Made by a program: the position numbers and the translations under genes
Notes under the pieces: generated by a model
Databases searched by the model: none
The model's input: the letters and a program-made list of their open reading frames with translations, nothing else
What the model was told of the DNA's origin: nothing
Source of the DNA: Janthinobacterium sp. GW456P
GTDB lineage: Bacteria > Pseudomonadota > Gammaproteobacteria > Burkholderiales > Burkholderiaceae_D
Assembly (NCBI RefSeq): GCF_002127655.1
Contig: NZ_NEHB01000001.1
Location: 335,972-399,971, forward strand
Length of the DNA: 64,000 nucleotides
Direction of reading: 5' to 3'
Shown here: positions 40,385 to 49,819 of the stretch, in pieces
Numbering within the stretch: the first letter of the stretch is position 1
How the letters are laid out: every line of letters begins with the position of its first letter

Positions 40385-40400
40385 TGTCTTATATAAGACA
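40385..40400. promoter_or_regulatory. Perfect 16-bp palindrome, putative GntR operator
   Basis: TGTCTTATATAAGACA is fully self-complementary and has the GT-N-AC spacing of HutC/FadR-group GntR operators. It lies 58 bp before the regulator's ATG and 233 bp from that of mdh. Confidence 0.65.
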
Positions 40401-40457
40401 GATAACCGCGTCTGTTTTACTGGACGCGGGCAGTGATTTGTGTTGAAATGTCGGACT

Positions 40458-41342
40458 ATGAATTCCGCCTCGTCCAATCTGACCAACAATGCCACTGCTG
40501 CAAGCGGGGCGGTCAGTCCGACCGCGGGCACCCCGGCCACGCCCGTCGCCGCGGCGGCCAGTACGCCAGTCACCGTGACGGCCGCCAGCAATACCACCGC
40601 GTCGGCCGTGCCTGCAGTCACTGCTTCGCCCACCTTCAGTCCCCTGTACCAGCAGATCAAGGCGCTCATCACGCAAAGTCTGCAATCGGGCGAATGGAAA
40701 CCGGGCGAACTGATTCCCAGCGAGGTCGAGCTGGCCGGTCGCTTCAAGGTCAGCCAGGGCACGGTGCGCAAGGCCATTGATGAACTGGCCGCCGAGAATC
40801 TCGTCATGCGCCGCCAGGGCAAGGGCACGTTCGTTTCCACCCACCATGAGGCGCGCGCGCATTTCCGCTTCCTGCGCCTGGTGCCGGATGAAGGCGTGCC
40901 GCATTATCCCGAAAGCAAATTCATCGAAGTCAAGCGCGTGCGCGCGCCGGCCGACGTGGCGCGCCTGATGGACCTGAAATCGGGCGACGCCGTCATCTTC
41001 ATCAAGCGCGTCCAGTATTTCGACGGCGTGCCGACCATCGTCGAGGAGCTGTGGCTGCCCGGCCTGATCTTCAAGGGTCTGACGGCCGAGCGGCTGGTGG
41101 AATACAAGGGCCCCATGTACGGCCTGTTCGAAACGGAATTCGGCACGCGCATGATACGCGCGTCCGAACAGATCCGCGCCGTGTGCGCCGACGCGGGCGC
41201 CGCGCAACTGTTGAATATCGACCTCGGCACGCCCTTGCTCAGTTCCGAGCGCGTGTCGTTTACCTACGGCGACAAGCCCGTCGAACTGCGCCGGGGCTTG
41301 TACCTGACCAGTCGCCATCATTATCAGAATGAACTCAGCTGA
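40458..41342 (+). CDS. GntR-family regulator with UTRA domain (HutC group)
   Basis: A 294-residue regulator. The start at 40458 (MNSASSNLTNNATA) follows an alternative ATG at 40440. Residues 1-65 are a low-complexity Ala/Thr/Pro/Val tail not usual for the family. The winged helix follows (LYQQIKALITQSLQSGEWKPGELIPSEVELAGRFKVSQGTVRKAID), and then the UTRA effector domain (HFRFLRLVPDEGVPHYPESK, ELWLPGLIFKGL, LLSSERVSFTYGDKPVELRRGLY). Placed directly upstream of sdhC and divergent from mdh, it is probably a TCA-cycle regulator sensing an organic acid; that is inference. Confidence 0.88.
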   Translation: MNSASSNLTNNATAASGAVSPTAGTPATPVAAAASTPVTVTAASNTTASAVPAVTASPTFSPLYQQIKALITQSLQSGEWKPGELIPSEVELAGRFKVSQGTVRKAIDELAAENLVMRRQGKGTFVSTHHEARAHFRFLRLVPDEGVPHYPESKFIEVKRVRAPADVARLMDLKSGDAVIFIKRVQYFDGVPTIVEELWLPGLIFKGLTAERLVEYKGPMYGLFETEFGTRMIRASEQIRAVCADAGAAQLLNIDLGTPLLSSERVSFTYGDKPVELRRGLYLTSRHHYQNELS

Positions 41343-41648
41343 AGCGGCGGGGCGCCCGCGGGTGTCCGCACAAGCGGCAAGGCTGAAGTGCATCGCTTGC
41401 AAGATGCCTGTCGCAAGGCGGGCTACGGAGACAACGGAAAGCGCAGCGACAGCATGGCCCGCCCCGGCGGGCCGTGTTTTGCCGGCGATTCTGTAATTAA
41501 ATTACGTGAACTACGGAAAGTAGCGCGGTATTTTGTAGTAAAAAACCATTTTGGTTATATGTAACAATAGATATTGGTATGGGTTGCGAAAATCGGCGAA
41601 AATCGCGGCTTCAATATTTAGTTGAAATTCAAAGGGGAGGTTTTTGTT
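41343..41648 (+). promoter_or_regulatory. 306-bp leader region of the sdh operon
   Basis: No gene is supported here. It contains the HexR-like palindrome at 41493-41505 and an AT-rich stretch (41530-41640) likely to hold the sdh promoter, and ends in the strong ribosome site AAGGGGAGG before sdhC. Confidence 0.5.
41493..41505. promoter_or_regulatory. HexR-like palindromic site upstream of sdhC
   Basis: GTAATTAAATTAC (5-bp arms GTAAT/ATTAC around TAA) corresponds closely to the reported HexR consensus TGTAATNNNATTACA. It lies about 144 bp before sdhC. Confidence 0.5.
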
Positions 41649-42071
41649 ATGTCTGAAGCCGTAAGAGAAGTACCAAAAAAAGAACGGCCGCAATTCCGTA
41701 ACATTCATGTTACCGAATTGTCGAACTACCGCATGGCTGTCGGCGCCATCGTCTCGATCCTGCATCGCATCAGCGGTTTCATCATTTTCGCCTTGCTGCC
41801 ATGCATCTTGTACATGCTGGAACTGAGCCTGCGTTCCGAAATGTCCTACGCCTACTTCCAGGGCATCGCCTCGCACTGGTTCGTCAAGCTGATCACCCTG
41901 GGTCTGGTCTGGGCCTTCCTGCACCACTTCTGCGCCGGTATCCGTCACCTGTTCATGGATGTGCACGTTGCCATCGAAAAAGATTCGGCCCGCAAGACCG
42001 CATCGTCCGTGCTGGTCGTGAGCCTGGTGTTGACGGCTTTGGTCGCTTTGAAACTGTTTGGAGTATTTTAA
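41649..42071 (+). CDS. sdhC: Succinate dehydrogenase cytochrome b556 subunit
   Basis: A 140-residue membrane anchor of respiratory complex II. The start at 41649 is set by AAGGGGAGG just upstream. It has three membrane helices; IVSILHRISGFIIFALLPCILYML carries the HRxSG signature with the quinone-site residues, and WAFLHHFCAGIRHLFMDVH contains the haem-ligand histidine. With SdhD it binds ubiquinone and haem b. First gene of sdhCDAB. Confidence 0.95.
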   Translation: MSEAVREVPKKERPQFRNIHVTELSNYRMAVGAIVSILHRISGFIIFALLPCILYMLELSLRSEMSYAYFQGIASHWFVKLITLGLVWAFLHHFCAGIRHLFMDVHVAIEKDSARKTASSVLVVSLVLTALVALKLFGVF

Positions 42072-42073
42072 AC

Positions 42074-42439
42074 ATGGCAGACAATAATATCGGACCGAAA
42101 CGCCTCGTCGTCGGTGCCCATTACGGCTTGCGCGACTGGCTGGCGCAACGCGTCACCGCCATCGTCATGGTGGCTTATGTGGCCATCCTGTTGATTTCTT
42201 TCCTGACCGGCAGCAACTTCAGCTATGAAGGCTGGGCTGGTCTGTTCGCACAGCAGTGGTTTAAATTGATCAGCCTGGTGACCTTCGTCGCCCTGTTCTA
42301 CCACGCATGGGTCGGCGTACGCGACATCTGGATGGACTACGTGAAAAGCGCTGGCCTCCGTCTGACCCTGCAAATTGCCACCATGCTGTGGTTGATCGCT
42401 TGTGCCGGCTGGACGGTACAGATACTCTGGAGTGTGTAA
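42074..42439 (+). CDS. sdhD: Succinate dehydrogenase membrane anchor subunit
   Basis: A 121-residue three-helix protein that pairs with SdhC. It starts at 42074, 2 bp after the sdhC stop, with [42 protein letters not shown] holds the histidine and aspartate/tyrosine region expected for haem and quinone binding. A longer frame from 41801 overlaps sdhC and is not real. Confidence 0.95.
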   Translation: MADNNIGPKRLVVGAHYGLRDWLAQRVTAIVMVAYVAILLISFLTGSNFSYEGWAGLFAQQWFKLISLVTFVALFYHAWVGVRDIWMDYVKSAGLRLTLQIATMLWLIACAGWTVQILWSV

Positions 42440-42441
42440 TC

Positions 42442-44223
<1,782 letters not shown>

Positions 44224-44232
44224 GGCTATACC

Positions 44233-44943
44233 ATGGCACGCACTCTTAAATTCAAAATCTACCGCTACGATCCTGACCAGGATGCCAAGCCGTACATGCA
44301 AGACCTGACGGTCGAACTGAAAGACACCGACAAGATGCTGCTCGACGCGCTGCAGCGCATCAAGGCGGATGTCGATGACTCGCTGGCCCTGCGCCGCTCG
44401 TGCCGCGAAGGCGTGTGCGGTTCGGACGCGATGAACATCAACGGCAAGAACGGCCTGGCATGCACCACCAACCTGAACGAACTGTCGGAGCCTATCGTGC
44501 TGCGCCCGTTGCCAGGTTTGCCGGTCATCCGCGACCTGATCGTCGACATGACGCAATTTTTCAAGCAGTACGATTCGATCAAGCCTTTCCTGATCAACGA
44601 TTCGATCCCGCCTGAAAAAGAGCGCCTGCAGTCGCCGGAACAGCGCGAAGAACTCGATGGCCTGTACGAGTGCATCCTGTGCGCATGCTGCTCCACGTCG
44701 TGCCCGTCGTTCTGGTGGAATCCGGACAAGTTCGTCGGCCCGGCCGGCCTGCTGCAAGCCTACCGCTTCATCGCCGATTCGCGCGACGAAGCCACCGGCG
44801 CGCGTCTGGACAACCTGGAAGACCCGTATCGCCTGTTCCGCTGCCATTCGATCATGAACTGCGTCGACGTCTGCCCGAAAGGGTTGAACCCGAACAAGGC
44901 GATCGGCAAGATCAAGGAATTGATGGTCCGCCGCGCGATCTGA
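44233..44943 (+). CDS. sdhB: Succinate dehydrogenase iron-sulfur subunit
   Basis: A 236-residue subunit that carries electrons from FAD to ubiquinone. The [2Fe-2S] cluster ligands lie in CREGVCGSDAMNINGKNGLAC, and the [4Fe-4S]/[3Fe-4S] ligands in CILCACCSTSCPSFWWN and CHSIMNCVDVCPKGLNP. It follows sdhA after 9 bp and completes complex II. Confidence 0.97.
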   Translation: MARTLKFKIYRYDPDQDAKPYMQDLTVELKDTDKMLLDALQRIKADVDDSLALRRSCREGVCGSDAMNINGKNGLACTTNLNELSEPIVLRPLPGLPVIRDLIVDMTQFFKQYDSIKPFLINDSIPPEKERLQSPEQREELDGLYECILCACCSTSCPSFWWNPDKFVGPAGLLQAYRFIADSRDEATGARLDNLEDPYRLFRCHSIMNCVDVCPKGLNPNKAIGKIKELMVRRAI

Positions 44944-45060
44944 TCCTCCTGATCGCGTCCGCCGGGCGCCGTTTGCCGGAAGAGGGTATCCTCTCTTGCT
45001 TGCAGGCGGCGCCTGCAAAGCAGCACCGTGCCGCAAGGCACACGTAAAGTGGTAAACCAA

Positions 45061-45342
45061 ATGACAGAATCAATTTTGTCCTCGCATCAGGCCGACCCGG
45101 CCAACCGCGCCCGCCTGCGCTGGCGTTCACGCCGTGGCCTGCTGGAAAACGACATTATCCTGACCCGTTTTCTCGATGCGTATGAAACCGAATTGACCGA
45201 TGAAGAAGTTGACGCGCTGACGCGTTTGCTGGATTTGTCGGACAATGCGTTAATGGATCTGGTACTGGCCCGTAAAGAGCCGGAAGGCGAAGTCGATCTG
45301 CCGCATGTGCGCGCACTGCTGCAACGACTGCGCATTGCCTAG
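45061..45342 (+). CDS. sdhE: FAD assembly factor SdhE
   Basis: A 93-residue helical protein that helps attach FAD covalently to SdhA. RLRWRSRRGLLENDIILTRFLD carries the RGxxE signature of the SdhE/YgfY family. The ATG at 45061 is preferred over one at 45028. It lies 117 bp after sdhB, across GC-rich hairpins, and before gltA, the common betaproteobacterial order. Confidence 0.92.
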   Translation: MTESILSSHQADPANRARLRWRSRRGLLENDIILTRFLDAYETELTDEEVDALTRLLDLSDNALMDLVLARKEPEGEVDLPHVRALLQRLRIA

Positions 45343-45463
45343 ACGCCTGGGCGATATATTGCAAACGGTGCGAGTGGCGCGCTGTAGCACTGCCGAATGC
45401 GGTGCGAATTGCAGCCAGAATTTTTGATTTTAATTTCGACTCACTCCCGAGAAGGAAGAGCCC

Positions 45464-46765
45464 ATGAATATCTCTGACACAAAAGCTACCCTGTCGTTCT
45501 CCGATGGCAGCCCATCGCTTGAATTTCCTATCTACAAAGGCACGGTTGGCCCGGACGTCATCGACATCCGCAAGCTGTACGCCGGTAGCGGCAAGTTCAC
45601 CTACGACCCAGGCTTTATGTCGACGGCCGCCTGCAATTCGTCGATCACCTACATCGACGGCGACAAGGGCGAGCTGCTGTACCGTGGTTACCCGATCGAA
45701 CAGTTGGCCGTCAACGCCGACTTCATGGAATCGTGCTACCTGCTGCTGAACGGCGAACTGCCGAACGCGGCGCAGAAGGCCAAGTTCGTCGACACCGTCA
45801 CCAAGCACACGATGGTGCACGAACAGATGCAATTCTTCTTCCGTGGCTTCCGCCGCGACGCGCATCCGATGTCGGTCCTGGTGGGCACCGTCGGTGCGCT
45901 GGCATCGTTCTACCATGATTCGCTCGACATCAACGACCCGCGTCACCGCGAAGTGTCGGCCATCCGCCTGATCGCCAAGATGCCGACCCTGGTTGCCATG
46001 ACCTACAAGTACTCGGTCGGCCAGCCGTTCGTGTACCCGCGCAACGACCTGTCGTACAGCGCCAACTTCATGCACATGATGTTCGCCAACCCATGCGAAG
46101 AGTACAAGGTCAACGACGTGCTGGTGCGCGCCCTGGACCGCATCCTGATCCTGCACGCGGACCACGAGCAAAACGCATCGACGTCGACCGTCCGTCTGGC
46201 CGGTTCGTCGGGCGCCAACCCGTTCGCCTGTATCGCTGCCGGTATCGCCTGCCTGTGGGGCCCTGCCCACGGCGGCGCCAACGAAGCGGCACTCAACATG
46301 CTGAAAGAAATCGGCACCGTCGAGAACATCCCTGCCTTCATCGCGCAAGTCAAGGACAAGAACTCGGGCGTCAAGCTGATGGGCTTTGGCCACCGCGTGT
46401 ACAAGAACTTCGATCCACGCGCCAAGCTGATGCGTGAAACCTGCTACGAAGTGCTGCAAGAACTGGGTCTGCAAGACGATCCGCTGTTCAAGCTGGCGAT
46501 GGAACTGGAAAAGATCGCGCTGAACGACGAATACTTCGTGTCGCGCAAACTGTACCCGAACGTCGACTTCTACTCGGGCATCGTGCAATCGGCGCTGGGC
46601 ATCCCTGTGTCGCTGTTCACCGGTATCTTCGCCATGGCCCGCACCATCGGCTGGATCGCCCAGTGGAACGAAATGATCGCCGATCCGGAACAGAAAATCG
46701 GCCGTCCGCGCCAGCTGTTCGTCGGTTCGACCACGCGCGAAGTACTGCCACTGGACAAGCGTTAA
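45464..46765 (+). CDS. gltA: Citrate synthase
   Basis: A 433-residue type II citrate synthase that condenses oxaloacetate with acetyl-CoA. Catalytic histidines lie in [20 protein letters not shown] and [17 protein letters not shown], and the catalytic aspartate near [16 protein letters not shown]. The ribosome site AGAAGGAAG is 6 bp before the ATG at 45464. It follows sdhE and ends in a strong terminator, closing the sdh-gltA block. Confidence 0.97.
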   Translation: MNISDTKATLSFSDGSPSLEFPIYKGTVGPDVIDIRKLYAGSGKFTYDPGFMSTAACNSSITYIDGDKGELLYRGYPIEQLAVNADFMESCYLLLNGELPNAAQKAKFVDTVTKHTMVHEQMQFFFRGFRRDAHPMSVLVGTVGALASFYHDSLDINDPRHREVSAIRLIAKMPTLVAMTYKYSVGQPFVYPRNDLSYSANFMHMMFANPCEEYKVNDVLVRALDRILILHADHEQNASTSTVRLAGSSGANPFACIAAGIACLWGPAHGGANEAALNMLKEIGTVENIPAFIAQVKDKNSGVKLMGFGHRVYKNFDPRAKLMRETCYEVLQELGLQDDPLFKLAMELEKIALNDEYFVSRKLYPNVDFYSGIVQSALGIPVSLFTGIFAMARTIGWIAQWNEMIADPEQKIGRPRQLFVGSTTREVLPLDKR

Positions 46766-46788
46766 TCCAGAGCGGTATCGAGCAAACA

Positions 46789-46815
46789 AAAAAACGGGCT
46801 TCGGCCCGTTTTTTT
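46789..46815 (+). terminator. Rho-independent terminator of gltA
   Basis: AAAACGGGC TTCG GCCCGTTTT: a tetraloop-capped stem running into a T tract. Confidence 0.92.
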
Positions 46816-46889
46816 ATGCGCGTGTTCGACGCAAGCAGGAGCCGCCGGGCTGTTATGCTCGCACTCTGACCAACAGGAAGCACAACGCG

Positions 46890-47231
46890 ATGAATGAAGA
46901 AACCTGCGCCCCGAGCGGCGTGGCCCTCGGTGATACGGCATTTGGCTATACCTTGTCGCTAATCGGCGGCAAATACAAGATGCTGATCCTGTACGCGCTG
47001 GCGGAAAATACCGTGCTGCGGCATAACGAACTCAAGCGCCATCTGGGCGGCATCGCCTTCAAGACCCTCAGCGTCGTCCTGAAGGAGCTGGAAGCGGATG
47101 CGCTGATCGTCCGCAAGGAATACCCGCAAGTGCCGCCCAAGGTCGAGTATTCCCTCTCGGACAAGGGTGCCTCGCTGATCCCCGTGCTGCATACCTTGTG
47201 CGCGTGGGGCGAGCGGCATCAGCCAGTCTGA
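46890..47231 (+). CDS. HxlR-family transcriptional regulator
   Basis: A 113-residue MarR-like winged-helix regulator. The HxlR pattern is LIGGKYKMLILYALAENTVLRHNELKRHLGGIAFKTLSVVLKELEADALI, then VEYSLSDKGASLIPVL. HxlR regulators often control neighbouring redox enzymes and sense quinones or electrophiles. A flavodoxin-fold reductase gene lies 226 bp downstream on the same strand and is the likeliest target. One cysteine (Cys6) near the N-terminus is in the position used for sensing by some members. Confidence 0.9.
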   Translation: MNEETCAPSGVALGDTAFGYTLSLIGGKYKMLILYALAENTVLRHNELKRHLGGIAFKTLSVVLKELEADALIVRKEYPQVPPKVEYSLSDKGASLIPVLHTLCAWGERHQPV

Positions 47232-47456
47232 TACGGATGCGCACGCGCAAGCGACTTTTTGCGGCCTTGTAGCTTACTTTTCTTCCTGTATGGGCAGTAA
47301 ATGTGCGTACTTGTGAAAAGTACTCACAGTGGCTATGCTGGCTCTGCCTTTGAAGGCGCGCGGCCACGTGCGGCGCGCCACGGGGCAGGGCATCGGCTTG
47401 CCTGCTTTCCTGAGAAGGCGGCGCCGGTGCGTCCATCTCATTTTCAGGAAAGCAGC

Positions 47457-47999
47457 ATGATGAAAACCCTTGTGATCGTCTTCCATCCCTCCATCGCCAC
47501 GTCGGTGGCCAACAAGCGCTGGCTGCAGGAGCTGGCGCGGTATCCGGACCGCTACACCATCCACGACGTGCACCAGACCTATCCCGATGGCCATATTGAC
47601 GTGGCGCGCGAGCAGGCGCTGGTGGCAGCGCATGCCAATGTGGTCTTGCAGTTTCCCGTCTACTGGTTCAACTGCCCGCCCTTGCTGAAACGGTGGCTCG
47701 ACGAGGTGCTGGCGTATGGCTGGGCCTACGGCACGGGCGGCGACGCCTTCCGGGGGAGAAAAGTGGCGCTGGGCGTCACGTCCGGCATCCGCGAGGAAGA
47801 CTTTACGCCGCAAGGCAAGTGGAAGGTTACCCTGGCGCAGCTGCTGGCGCCGTTCGATGTCACCCTCGCGTATATCGGCGCCGACAACCGCCGCTTCTTT
47901 GCCTTCTATGGCGCGGAAGACGGGCCGAAGGAAACAGGCTATGCCGAGCGGCTGGCGCGCAGCGCGCAAGAGTATGAGCGCTTCCTGGCCGCGCTGTAG
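47457..47999 (+). CDS. NAD(P)H:quinone oxidoreductase, flavodoxin-like fold
   Basis: A 180-residue flavoprotein of the KefF/MdaB group. The start at 47457 (MMKTLVIVFHPS) has AGGA 8 bp upstream; a longer frame from 47301 is unlikely. The FMN loop is FHPSIATSVANKRW, the fold core VVLQFPVYWFNCPPLLKRWLDEVLAYGWAYG, and the cofactor tail GVTSGIREEDF. It reduces quinones by two electrons. The HxlR gene upstream probably regulates it. Confidence 0.88.
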   Translation: MMKTLVIVFHPSIATSVANKRWLQELARYPDRYTIHDVHQTYPDGHIDVAREQALVAAHANVVLQFPVYWFNCPPLLKRWLDEVLAYGWAYGTGGDAFRGRKVALGVTSGIREEDFTPQGKWKVTLAQLLAPFDVTLAYIGADNRRFFAFYGAEDGPKETGYAERLARSAQEYERFLAAL

Positions 48000-48016
48000 G
48001 AGCGGCCGGAGCGGCT

Positions 48017-48472
48017 TCAGTTCAGCGCCGCTTCCAGCTGGCGCAGCGCGACCTGGCGCCCCTCCAGCTGCAGGCTGCTGCCTTCATAGGGCTGGGGCAT
48101 GACGATGCAGCGCGGCGCGTTGTGCTTGAGGATGCCGCCCCAGTGGGCGACCCTGGCGCCGGCCTGGCGGCGGATCGCTTCGACCGTGGCGCCGCTGGCC
48201 AGGATGCGGGCTTGCGGAAAGGCTTGCCGTAGCACGCCCAGGCCGAAATACGCTTGCGGTTCGGCCGCGCTGATATAGATGGTGATCAGGCGCTTGCCGC
48301 TGGCGGCGATGGTGTGCGCTAACTGCGCCGCATCGTCGCGCAGGAACTGGGCATTGACGAGGATGGCGTCGGCCACGCCGCTCAGCAGCAGCGAAGTGGA
48401 CGGTGCGCGGCCCAGTACATCCAGCTGGAAGGTTTCCAGCGTACGGGAGGGAAGGGCGGCGCGTGTGAACAT
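48017..48472 (-). pseudogene. Truncated metallo-beta-lactamase-fold protein lacking metal ligands
   Basis: A 151-residue protein matching the N-terminal half of a metallo-hydrolase: AILVNAQFLRDDAAQLAHTI…LITIYISAAEPQAYFGLGVLRQAFPQARILAS. In active relatives the equivalent stretch reads approximately THAHPDHYFG; here the metal ligands His, His, Asp and His are replaced by Ala, Glu, Gln and Ala. It also ends where relatives continue for over 100 residues. It looks catalytically dead; it could be a decaying remnant or a small repurposed protein. It is divergent from a LysR regulator, with 115 bp between the starts. Confidence 0.6.
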
Positions 48473-48587
48473 ATTATTCTTTCTGCATCAGGTGCTCATG
48501 TCGCATATTATCCTTTCGACCAGCCGCGACAAATAGGGTAGATTGCAATACTTAGTTGCATGGATCGGATGAATCAAGGAGTAGCGC

Positions 48588-49562
48588 ATGGACCGTATCA
48601 CCGCCGCACAAGTATTCGTCGCCATCGCCGAGCGGGGCAGCATGGTGGCCGCCAGCGAGACGCTCGACATGTCGCGCGCCATGGTGACGCGCTACCTGGC
48701 CGAGATGGAAGAGTGGGCGGGGGCGCGCCTGTTGCATCGCACCACGCGCCGCCTGAGCCTGACCGATGCGGGCGAGGCCACGCTGGCGCGCTGCCGGCAG
48801 ATGCTGGAAGTGGCCGGCGCCATGGCCGTCGCTACGCCCGAGGGCCTCGACACGCCGCACGGCCTGCTGCGCATCACCTGCTCGCAATCGCTGGCGCAGA
48901 CGGCGCTCGCCGGCGCAGTAACCGCTTACCTGCGGCGCTACCCGCGCGCCGCCGTCGACCTGCAGATGGAGAACCGCGCCGTCAACCTAGTGGAGCAGCG
49001 CATCGACCTGGCGATCCGCATCACGAACGCGCTCGAACCGAACCTGATCGCGCGCCAGCTGGCCAGCTGCGCCTCGGTGGTGTGCGCCGCACCATCGTAC
49101 CTGGCGGCGCACGGGACGCCGCGCCGGGCGCAAGACCTGGCCCTGCACAATTGCCTGACCTATACCTACTTCGGCAAGAGCCTGTGGCAATTCACGCACG
49201 ACGGGGAAGCGCTCACTGTCCCCGTCAGCGGCCGCCTGTCGGCGAATGAATCGCTGGTCCTGCTGGTGGCCACGGTGGCGGGGGCGGGCATCGCCATGCA
49301 GCCGCGCTATTCGGCCGCGCCGCTGATCGCCAGCGGGCAGCTGGTGGAGCTGCTGCCCGCCTACCAGCCGCAGGACATGGGCATCTATGGTGTCTACACT
49401 TCGCGCCAGCACATGTCGCCGCTGCTGCGCACCATGCTCGACTTTCTGGTGCAGTGGTTTGCCAGCGATCCCGACTGGCTGGCGGCCATCGCGGCGGGGC
49501 CGTTGCCGGGCAGACCAGTTGGCCGCAAGCGGCACGCCGGCAGGGCCGCCGATGTGCCGTAA
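48588..49562 (+). CDS. LysR-family transcriptional regulator
   Basis: A 324-residue LysR regulator. The winged helix is MDRITAAQVFVAIAERGSMVAASETLDMSRAMVTRYLAEMEEW, followed by the effector domain (GLLRITCSQSLAQTALAGAVTAYLRRYPRAAVDLQMENRAVNLVEQRIDLAIRI). It belongs to the common group close to DsdC/AaeR-like regulators, ligand unknown. The divergent truncated metallo-hydrolase suggests an old regulator/target pair whose target has decayed. A Lys/Arg-rich tail follows the domain. Confidence 0.9.
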   Translation: MDRITAAQVFVAIAERGSMVAASETLDMSRAMVTRYLAEMEEWAGARLLHRTTRRLSLTDAGEATLARCRQMLEVAGAMAVATPEGLDTPHGLLRITCSQSLAQTALAGAVTAYLRRYPRAAVDLQMENRAVNLVEQRIDLAIRITNALEPNLIARQLASCASVVCAAPSYLAAHGTPRRAQDLALHNCLTYTYFGKSLWQFTHDGEALTVPVSGRLSANESLVLLVATVAGAGIAMQPRYSAAPLIASGQLVELLPAYQPQDMGIYGVYTSRQHMSPLLRTMLDFLVQWFASDPDWLAAIAAGPLPGRPVGRKRHAGRAADVP

Positions 49563-49819
49563 GCACAACAGTGACAGGCTTGCAAGCCCGGGAAAATCAG
49601 CAACACAGCTTACATTTGCTTGCCAAATAAAATTCAACTGGCAGTTGTTGCGTTACAATACCGCGTGCTATTCTAAATGACGGTATGCAGAATGCTGGTG
49701 CAATAAAAAAGCCCTTCCCCACAACTTGATGTGCAATCCGCTAACCGGTCAGGCCGTGTCGCGGAAGGTTAGATTAACCCGCTAATTCCTCGCGAAGCGC
49801 GAAGAAAGGTGAGCAATAT

